From NCBI GenBank assembly GCA_963921935.1, contig OY998175.1:156424809-156488808 (forward strand): a stretch of DNA of 64,000 nt, read 5' to 3'. Within the stretch, counting starts at the first letter, position 1. Every line of letters begins with the position of its first letter. The notes under the pieces were generated by a model. The model had not been told where the DNA came from. It was given only the letters and a program-made list of their open reading frames with translations, and did no database searches. This document shows positions 55,978 through 64,000 of this stretch, piece by piece. The stretch is from Galeruca laticollis. Its lineage: Eukaryota > Arthropoda > Insecta > Coleoptera > Chrysomelidae. The position numbers and the translations under genes are program-made.

Positions 55978-56949
55978 TGGTGGAAAAAAAAGGAAGGGAG
56001 AAAAGTTCGTAAATGAATTGGAGATGGATTGGAGTTTTCTTGGTTGAGTGTTCTTTTCTTGTTGATGCCCTGGTGTAGGATAGGTTTCCTCTTCGGGGCT
56101 GTGTTGGGGGTGTGTTGGGTGGTTTGGTGTGCGCTGACCAAGAAATTAAGGAAGGGTTTAAAAGTGTCTAGTAGAAATTTTTTAAAGGTGACTAAGAAAA
56201 TTTTGCTTAAAAGTGTATAGGATTGAGAGTGATTTGATGGGCTTTTTGCTAGAAAGTAACTGGAGGGTTATGTTGTATTGGGGCGTAGCGGGGGTTGATG
56301 TCTGGAAGCAGCGAAGCTCAAAAGTGTGTAGAGATGGTGTGACAAAATGTGTCTAGGATGGGAGTTTAAATGTTGAAGACGAAACATGTATCGTTGCCGA
56401 TACATAGATATATGAGTTGAGCTGGCTAGGTGTCAGGAATTATTGAAATTATTCAATGTAAAAGGGTGTTGTTAACTGGATTTAAAAAAATTTGAAATGT
56501 CTCCGATATTAAGAAGAAATATAATGGAATATTAGAGATTTAAGATTTTCATTGATTTTGGGAATTTACGAAATAAAAGTGTATAGGAGACATTTTTTCA
56601 AAAGTGTATGGAATATAATGAATTGATGAGATTGATGAAAAGTTGCGGTGACGTGCCTTCGGTGGTTCGGGACTATTACGGTGGTCGGTGGTAAATAATA
56701 ATATTAAATCTAAAAATGCGGGTGCGTCGATCGTCGGTCCATTTGGCTGGTGAATAAATTCACAGAGTGTACAGGAAAGCCGCAAAAACCTGTAACACCG
56801 ACGTGGGTGGTATGGGGGCGGCAAAAAAGTATAGTGTGAACAAATAATAGCTGGGAATGAGGGATTTTGGAATTTGTTAGGGGTTTTTATTATAATGGTT
56901 TTGGACTTGTTGCGGAAGTTGTTGAGTAGAGAATTATTGACCTAAAATA
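55978..56949 (-). other. 3' part of the Jockey-like LINE, no gene
   Basis: No domain recognised. Expected to be 3' coding end and untranslated region. A plus-strand A8 run near 55982 is the only homopolymer at the edge, and it has the wrong strand for a normal LINE tail. Confidence 0.4.
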
Positions 56950-57690
56950 GTGAATTTTTGACGATTATCGTATGGAAATTGGGGAGCTGTCGAGGTAGTC
57001 GATGTATTCGTCAGGGAGATCGTCGTATGCCGTGGCTAGCAGGCGTAACGGAGGAAATGGGAGCTTCCTCTGGGGGTACCTCCGAGGGGTCGTCTGTTGG
57101 TGACCCACGGTGTGAGAAGAGTGTTTTTGGCTATTTCACTGCCCGATTCGATAGTGCGACTAACGTATCGGGCTTGTAGATTATTTAGGCGTGGTAGAAG
57201 GGGCTCGATGTCGATATTGACAAATACTGTGTTAGTGGGAGAGTATGGAGTCTTGTATTGGCAGTATCTTAGGATTGACTGCTCACAAGTTCGGAGTCTT
57301 TTTGCAAGATGGTTGGGGAGGGTGCAATAGACGTTAGCTCTATAGTCGATTATTGGACGGATGTATGTTTTATACGTATGAAGTAGGGTGGTAGGGTGGT
57401 AGGGTGAGTACGTCCGAAGCTGCCACCGAGCACCTTGAGAAGATTAACTCTCCGTCGGACTTTGTTTAGAGTGTCCATTAGGTCGGGCGTCCAGTTGAGA
57501 GTGTAAGTGAATTTCACTCCCAAATAGACGACTTCTCTACGGATTTCGAGTTGATCACCCCAGAGTACGAGGCGGAAGTTTGTAGGTAGAAGTCTTTCGC
57601 TCCTAGTATCAGGGTGTTGGAAAACGATGGCTTAGATTTTTTGAGAGTTGAGAGTCACCCGCCAATTCCTGCACCATTCAGAAAATTGGG
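56950..57690 (-). pseudogene. Jockey-like RT thumb, decayed
   Basis: Minus strand continues with WCRNWRVTLNSQK, REVVYLGVKFTYTLNWTPD and NKVRRRVNLLKVLGG, then scattered pieces with stops. This is the conserved region after YADD in Jockey LINEs. Confidence 0.75.
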
Positions 57691-58944
57691 TCAGTAGATT
57701 TTGGGATCGAATGTTGAGAGAGCGAATATCTGTGGCAGAATGATTAGTGCGGTATCGTCCGCATATAGTTGAATGTTGTCACGGGGATGTCGTGGAATTG
57801 GTGTGTCATACGTATAAATTATATATAGTAGAGGAGAGAGTATCGAGCCCTGCGGAACGCCAGTTAGGGGTGTAAAAGAATCGGATATGCTATAACCAAC
57901 TTTGACGCTGATCGATCGGTCGATGAGACAGAAATATATTAATTTGACAATTTGGTTTGGCAGTCGGATGCTCAGTAGCTTTCTCACTAGGCCGGCATGC
58001 CAGACTTGATCAAAAGCCTTCTGAACGTCCATGAGGATGGCGGCAGAACAGCGTCGTTGATTTAAAGCTCGGGTGACGATTGTTTGAAGGTTGGTGGTGG
58101 CGTTCTGACAAGAGTGGCCCGGCCTGAATCCGAATTGAAATGCCGGAATTATATTGTTTTCGGTACAGAAGTCCCGTATTCTTTCTTCCAACGATCGTTC
58201 AAAGACTTTACCTAGGACGCTGATTAGTGAGATGGGTCGGTAAGATTCAGGCTTTGTAGGATCTTTGTGAGGGATGTTGGACCTGATTTTCAGAAGCGCG
58301 GTCCTGTTTGAATTGGCCTTTAAGTAATAGATTTCGCCTCTCAGCAGCTCATTGGTGTTGAGCAAGTTGTAAAGTTCTCGCTGAGAGACGTATTTGGCGG
58401 GGAGGTTTCGTATGTTGAGTGTTTGTAGGGTTGGGTCTGTTTGCGGCTGTCGAGGTTGTCTAGATTGTTGGGTCTGAGATGGTGATTGTCGTGGTGGTTG
58501 CTGTAGTCGGGTCGGTTGCTGTTGTTGAGTGGTTGGGGGTGGTGGCGTGGGGAGTCTTCGGTCTCTCTTGGGTTTAGTTCCCAAGAGAGTGAAGTCCCCT
58601 TCTTGCTCTTGATGGTTGGTGTGTTGTTGGTTGGTGCGTGGAGATGAACGAATTGAGACTACAGATTGATGAGTTCGAGCGGAATGGACGGAACGGGACC
58701 TGCAGGAGCATCGAGATTTTGAGTTGGTTGGTGGGTTTTGGATGAGTTCCATCATTTTGTCGATTCTCTCCGTAATGGCTTGGTTTCGGACCCTGAGTGC
58801 GGCCATTTCTTTGAGTTGTTAAGCATACAAGGATGCGTAGTCGGGAGCTGGTGTAGATACCATCGGTGGGAACTCTTCGTGAGAAGAGATCGATGGCACC
58901 TTTTGGCTCCGGGTTTGGATGGGTGTGCGCGTTGAAGATGACAT
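57691..58944 (-). pseudogene. Jockey-like ORF1-RT fusion by internal deletion
   Basis: Start ATG 58944 (MSSSTRTPIQTRSQKVPSIS), one TAA near 58820, then 371 open codons from 58806. A basic Ser/Arg head and a Pro/Gln-rich middle are followed by an ORF1 domain TLNIRNLPAKYVSQREL to RTALLKIRSN. The sequence passes at once to KPESYRPISLISVLGKVFE, QFGFRPGHSC, ILMDVQKAFDQVWH (catalytic Asp), GVPQGSILSPLLY and QLYADDTALI (active site). Endonuclease and the ORF1/ORF2 junction are deleted in frame. Confidence 0.85.
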
Positions 58945-60344
58945 TTTTTAGTTGGAGTGGAAGAGGACGAAGCAGAAGGCAGCTTCGTTGTTAGTTTCCG
59001 GGGAAGCGGACCAAATCCGGCAGCGGAATTACTGCCGGAGGGAGTTTCCTCCCCGGTTAAAGGTTTCCTGACTCTTTGGTCTGCAGGTTAGTGTTTACAT
59101 TCACCTGAGTAGAATCCGTCCTCCGTTGGCTGGATGGTAGTAGGCACTTCTTGTTGAACTTGTAAACTATTTGTCACTATTTGTTGCTTTAAGCAATTTT
59201 CATGAATAAAATCGCTCTATAAAGAGCGAATTTCATGAATAAAAATGCTCTAGTGACAGCAGATTGTTCACAAATAAGATTGTCCTATAAAGGACAGGTT
59301 GAGATTAGAATCTCAGTTGGTAGGCGAGTCCGGCGACAAGAGCTTCTGGAAATACCTGGTTTGAATCAGTGACCAAGTTTTCCGTTTCGGCTTCTTCTTG
59401 CAGGTGACCTTCTTCGTTGGATGTGTTTACTACACTCGCTCATGGTGGGTCCTCATCTGCGGACTATAAGCAGAGCGCACTGGTGTTCGATGATGTGGTT
59501 GGTTTAAATGATCACGTGATCTATCAAAAGTGCGCTGTGCGCGGATTACGCCAACAGTCCACTGAAAAGTAGAATTTGTCTCTAGTTTTCGGCGTACTAC
59601 TGGTGTTTAATGACAGTGGTGAGCACTGGCTAGATAAGGACATTGTTGACCACGTTGAGGAATTTTGCTTTTCAGGTTATAATGGTTGTGGTTTGTTTGT
59701 AGTTTGATTTATTTTTTTCATAATATTGAAGCTTTGTTCTGCTGTAAATATTTCTATTACCCAAAATCCCATTCTTCTACTAATTACTGTTATTTTTTTT
59801 GCAATTGATGAATTAAATGTAACTTTACTAGATTCTGTTTGATGGCGGGCCTTCGCCTTTAACATTTCGATAATTTGATTGCCAAATTAGGTAGGTATAT
59901 ATCGCTTTCCATTTTATAAGTATTTAACTGAAGACACAATAAAAAATACAATATTAATTAACTTTCAATGAAGGCATTACCTACCCACTATTTGTAAACA
60001 AACTGTCTACCATAGATAAGAGAATATTATATACAGGGCTCTCTAGGCTGAAACAGAATAAACGGAAATCGTCAGGATTCAGTACGCTGAAACGAGCGTA
60101 TGGCGATGTCAAATTGAGTCCGCTCCAAATCCCCCCATGAGGACCCACCTTCACTCAACGGTTGAGTTATAAGTTATGTTTCCTGAACGCACCCATTATT
60201 TGAAAATAAGTTTTACTAGTGGAAATGCCAATCTGCAAACAACTACTTGATTTTTGTTTTATTAGTAGAAAAGCGAATTTGCATTCCTGTGCTACTCGAT
60301 TTTTACAAGAAAAATATTCATTCTTAACTGTTATCTTAAATTTG

Positions 60345-60510
60345 GCTAGTAGTAGAAAAATTGTATATACACCACGGTGGTGAAGACATTTATAGGCCTC
60401 GCATTTTATTCCGCTCGGGGCAAAGCACGTCTTGAAATAATCTTGATGCTCTCGCAATAATAACAGTCTTCACCACTTTGGTGTATAATATACTATTTTC
60501 CACTACTAGC
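60345..60510. repeat. nested palindrome 3
   Basis: Arms as in palindrome 1, with GGTGGTGAAGAC / GTCTTCACCAC kept. It begins a shorter unit whose tail joins 60750-60868. Confidence 0.9.
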
Positions 60511-60891
60511 TGTGAAGTTGACAGTTATTGTGTCATCTAGCCATTAGGGGTTAATTATTTTTTTTATTGTTAACCTAGGTCAATAATGGACAAATTGAAA
60601 TGTTTTGAGAATACAGGGACAATAGCTTAACAAAAACTAGTGCAACATAATTTTGTATACCCAGGAGATTTACTTCTTAAAATTACCTAACAAGATAAAA
60701 TTCTTTCAATAAAACTGTCATTAGTTTAAAATTCGCGCTCGACCAAAAATTTCTGATGACATAAGGAGTGCGTAAATAATATATGGGTGAGGTGAGGAGC
60801 GAAAACAGTGTCAGTGTCAGTCAGACGACGGAGTAAACGCCTAGGGAGAAATCAGTTTGACCGAATTTTTCTAATTCCTCTCTTAAATTTG

Positions 60892-61045
60892 GCTAGTAGT
60901 GGAGAAATTCTATATACACTATGGTGGTGAAGACATTTATAGGACTCGCACCTTATTCCTCTCGGGGCATAGCCCCTCGCGAAATAATCTTGTTGCTCGG
61001 TCAATAATAACAGTCTTCACCACCTTGGTGTATAATATACTATTC
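60892..61045. repeat. nested palindrome 4
   Basis: GCTAGTAGTGGAGAA left arm, GGTGGTGAAGAC / GTCTTCACCACC inner arms, CTCGGGGC-ATA-GCCCCTCG core. The right outer arm has decayed. Confidence 0.9.
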
Positions 61046-61089
61046 TAAACTAATAAGAGAGAAATAAAATAGTAGATTGTTTTATTAGG

Positions 61090-61180
61090 ATTAAAAATGA
61101 CACTTTTTTGACAAGCAAATTTTGCATTTACGAGGCGTAGTGCAACGGAGCCGAGCGAATGCAAAATTGCGAGTCAATAA
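61090..61180. repeat. nested palindrome of a different family, upstream of recombinase
   Basis: Arms TTGAC...GTCAA and ATTTTGCATT / AATGCAAAAT flank a GC-rich centre with GCGTAG and CCGAGCG. Same architecture as the palindromes at 11630, 20985 and 53364, unrelated in arm sequence. Confidence 0.75.
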
Positions 61181-61431
61181 ACAAAGTCAAGTCATGTCAA
61201 TCCGAATGAGACATGCTATTTTTTCTCCAACCGCAATCACGCATTTCCCATTCAACTATCTATTAATTTGTGTTTCTAAATTATTCAAACCACATTGAGG
61301 TGATAAAACAAAGTAGGTAAATGGGATATATCGACGTAGTCATGGATACTTTATAAAACATTAGTACCAATATTGCTAATTGTGTTCATTGGTGATTGTT
61401 TGTGTTCCAATTTGTTAAAAACTCTGTAAAA

Positions 61432-62564
61432 ATGGAATCTAATGAAGATTGTGGTGTACCTAAAGAGATACAGGAGGATGCGAAAAAAATTACTTTAAAT
61501 CCTCTACCACCAAAGTCTCGAGAAATTTATGAATATGCGTACCAAAGTATTATGGATTGGTGCAAAGAAAAAAATATTGAGTTATATTCAGAAGATATAC
61601 TGATGGTGTATTACGCAAATTTAGCAGATAAAATGAAGTCGTCGACGCTTTGGTCACTATATTTAATGTTGCGGTCAACGTTGGATATAAAGAACGGGAT
61701 TGATATCAGTAAATATTCAAAGTTACGTGCTTTTCTCAAGTGACAAAGTGAGGGATATTTACCGAAAAAACTGCTAGTATTTACAAAGGAGGAAGTTGAT
61801 CGCTTTTTGAATAGTGCACCTGATAATCTATGTTTGATGATGGAGGTAAACGCTTTTAAAATAAACGAACAAAATTTTCAAAAAGTTTCTTTATAAATCG
61901 TCCTAATATTGGGGGTTGCAGGCGCATGCCGTTCTGATGAATTAGTCAATTTAACAATTGATAATGTTGAAGATGTGAAAACCGCCTTAATTATAAAAAT
62001 TCCCATTACTAATACTAAGAAATCACGTTCTTTCACTGTGTTGGGAGACAATTATTTGAATTTCTATCGAAAATATGGTGCTTTACGTCCAACCGGATTG
62101 AAAGAACGTCGATTATTTCTCAGATATCTTAATGGAAAGTGTCATTGATTGGTGGTTGGGATTCATACAATCAGTAGCGTACCGCAAAAATAGCACAATT
62201 TTTGAAGTTGGACAAATGGAAAGAGTACACTGGACACACATAACGACGAACTTCTGCTACTCTTTTAGTTGATGGTGGTGGTGACTTCACTTGTATTAAA
62301 AGACACCGTGGATGGAGATCGAGCACTGTGATGGAAGGCTATATGGAAGACTCACTTCTAAATGAAGGAAATATTGCGAAAAGAATACTGGAAGTTGATA
62401 GTGATAATGATAAACCAAGCACCATTGTTATTTCTGATATCACAACATCTGAAAATATGAATGAAAACGTGTTGGATTGTTTTCAGAATTGCTCCAAGAA
62501 TGAGGGTGCGAGCAGTTCTAGTGGTTTATTTAATTTTAATAACTTGTTCAAACTGTATATTTAA
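61432..62564 (+). pseudogene. Crypton-like tyrosine recombinase pseudogene
   Basis: ATG 61432 (MESNEDCGVPKEIQEDAKK). An N-terminal core-binding-like domain with SREIYEYAYQSIMDW is cut by TGA at 61741. Then YLPKKLLVFTKEEVDRFL; an insertion or decayed intron (~61846-61897); GVAGACRSDELVNL (box I Arg); YTGHT-stop-RRTSATLLVD (box II His/Arg, Tyr or similar replaced by TAA); IKRHRGWRSSTVMEGYMEDS (His/Trp and nucleophile Tyr); and a Ser-rich tail FNFNNLFKLYI. The order Arg...His-x-x-Arg...His/Trp...Tyr is that of tyrosine recombinases; Cryptons carry only this gene. Confidence 0.75.
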
Positions 62565-62570
62565 TATCAA

Positions 62571-64000
62571 TGTGGCTAAACAATATTTGTAAATAGTCTT
62601 GAATAAATTGTTTCAAATCGAAAGTACCAAGTTTTGATTGAAATCAACACTTAAATGACAGCTTTTGGCTCCTAGGTTTAATAGTGCAACATTTGCTCCT
62701 AGGATTAAAAGTGGATATTGTTGTTGCTAAGTTACCTGGTTTTTCTTTGTTCAGTAAAAAAACGGCAACTTTTGAGACTCCTGACAGTTAAAAAATGTCA
62801 TACTCTTGAAGCGGTTGGAGAAAAAAAATCATTTTTATATATTTTATTATGGAAGGACCCAATACCCAAGCCATTGATTGTTGAAAAAGTTTATTCATTC
62901 AAACTATCGTTATTACAGTAATTTTCAAGTGAGACTTAGAAAGAATTACTTTTAGTTGAGCCCTTTTTAATACCTCAATTTATAACCAGAACAGTTAAGG
63001 TAATCAAGTTAATCAGTCCTATCGCCCTATCACAATAACAAATTTACTCATTTTTTTCTAACAGTTCATCATTAAGTTGATATTGGTTATGTTTGCAGTG
63101 TGTACACTGTATTATTACCGACAGATAATGAGATAATTTATAGCGTGGATAATTAGAGACCGGAAGGAAACACGAGTAAAAACTGGCCGGAGATTCATCT
63201 CCGATACATTTATTATAATAATTTTGCATAACTTAACAACGGTCAGTGCGTTCCGCGGGATCTTGACGCGGCTTCTGTACAACCAGAACTGTTATTAAGT
63301 CGCGATGTTTTCAAAGCCGTAAAAAATACGCTGGGGAGTTTATGTTGTTGTTTTTTTGTTAGTTTGTCGATGATTTTTATCGGAATTCAAAGGTTGAGCA
63401 TTATTAACGAATTTTGAATTAGCATTTTTGATGTTACATACGGTAGTTACAGTTGTTACAGTAATTACCAGCTAGTGATCTCAGTTATTAAACGAACAAT
63501 TTTAATGGAGATTACCAGGAACCACGAGTATAGATTCCTTAATTCTAACCGAGTAACAGACTATATATTTTCTACACCAGAAAGTATAGATCAAAATTGA
63601 ATCTGAAAGAAACTAGTAATTTATGCAATAAGTGCATAAAATGTTCCTTTTTTCACGAATAGAAAGCTTGACCGCACGAGCCATCAGGACGCGTACTCGT
63701 GAAAGAACGAGAAAGGAGTACTCCCAGGGAGAGCTCCCTCACTTGAGCTCCCCAATGAAAAACGTTATATTCTTGAAAAGTGAAAAGTACCGGAGAGCAG
63801 TGATGAGGGAGCAGAATCGGGGAACAGCGTTGCCAGTTACCTTAACCAATGAACATGCAGAAATTTTGACAGACAGATAACCGAATTAATCAATTAATTG
63901 ATAACCTCACTATTTTTTTTGTTATTTGTTTGCTTTTGGTTAATATTTTGTCAAATTTTCAAAAAACATAACATGGATGTTAAAAGTGAACAGCTGAGTC
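62571..64000. other. no gene recognised
   Basis: A local repeat of TTTGCTCCTAGG / TTTGGCTCCTAGG occurs near 62665-62705 and may be the end region of the recombinase element. An open stretch at 63632-63880 has low-complexity Arg/Thr composition and no motif. Otherwise AT-rich and empty. Confidence 0.45.

Larger units (their letters stand above)
55978..60150 (-). mobile_element. Jockey-like LINE, internally deleted
   Basis: 4,173 bp between the halves of repeat unit 2. Minus strand: 5' leader (about 59340-58945), ORF1 start 58944, ORF1 joined directly to RT, thumb to about 56950, then 3' sequence. No endonuclease is present. CATGGTGGGTCCTCAT (59446) recurs inverted near 60135, so the upper ~700 bp may be a separate insertion or rearrangement. 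Confidence 0.75.
54727..60344 (+). repeat. macro-repeat unit 2, split by Jockey-like LINE
   Basis: Runs 54727-55977 and resumes at 60151. The empty site is visible in unit 1 (GAGCGCTCACTCAACGG near 54527-54545). The insertion left CA or TCA duplicated. Confidence 0.85.

Noticed and set aside
63632..63880. 82-codon Arg/Thr-rich frame near the window end
   Set aside because: No recognisable motif, no neighbours in support, and the Arg/Thr run is low complexity.

Overview
The window is AT-rich, intron-bearing eukaryotic DNA that consists almost entirely of transposable elements (TEs) and their debris. The mix (Gypsy-type and BEL/Pao LTR retrotransposons, I-like and Jockey-like LINEs, Penelope-like elements with hammerhead ribozymes, a DD41D mariner, piggyBac, and Crypton-, Harbinger-, hAT-, pogo- and CACTA-like relics) suggests an arthropod, most likely an insect. 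The species cannot be named from this sequence. I recognise no convincing host gene. There is no tRNA, rRNA, CRISPR array or bacterial-style operon.

Layout. 1-1570: 5' end of a minus-strand LTR retrotransposon (gag start, primer-binding site, probable LTR). 1571-3340: microsatellites, a hammerhead-like core and a Penelope scrap. 3340-7242: four ~134-bp tandem repeats abutting a 3'-truncated minus-strand Gypsy-type element (gag with SAP domain, protease, partial RT, one LTR with primer-binding site and TATA box). 7243-8220: retroelement fragments. 8230-14190: a decayed I-like LINE (ORF1; ORF2 with endonuclease, RT, RNase H) interrupted by a structured non-autonomous element (11163-11727) and by a stray copy of the 134-bp repeat. 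14190-19690: two Penelope-like elements head to head, forming a ~2.5-kb-arm inverted repeat; three hammerhead ribozymes lie in their non-coding ends. 20985-21730: a second structured element sharing its minisatellite core with the one at 11 kb. 22085-31990: a three-level nest in which a LINE is split by a DNA element with ~545-bp terminal inverted repeats (TIRs), which is itself split by a 6.6-kb BEL/Pao element with two 449-bp LTRs and a perfect 5-bp target duplication.

32000-40070: mostly non-coding, with a fold-back element, a pogo-like scrap and a CACTA-like relic. 40106-41990: a mariner with an uninterrupted DD41D transposase, inserted in a (TA)n microsatellite. 42030-43320: hAT-like and pogo-like fragments. 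45730-47610: Myb/SANT-like gene remnant with introns and a possible Harbinger transposase tail. 47745-50820: an I-like LINE RNase H region split at TTAA by a 2.45-kb piggyBac pseudogene with a clean 58-bp intron. 51283-61045: copies of a ~1.4-kb repeat unit carrying ~165-bp nested palindromes, interrupted by a 720-bp MITE and a 4.2-kb Jockey-like LINE. 61090-62570: a Crypton-like tyrosine recombinase pseudogene preceded by another nested palindrome. 62571-64000: nothing recognised.

The elements do not work together as a pathway. What connects them is insertion order, which can be read from target duplications and restored reading frames. The only uninterrupted enzyme gene with intact-looking ends is the mariner transposase. 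Several nests are close to textbook 'filled sites'.
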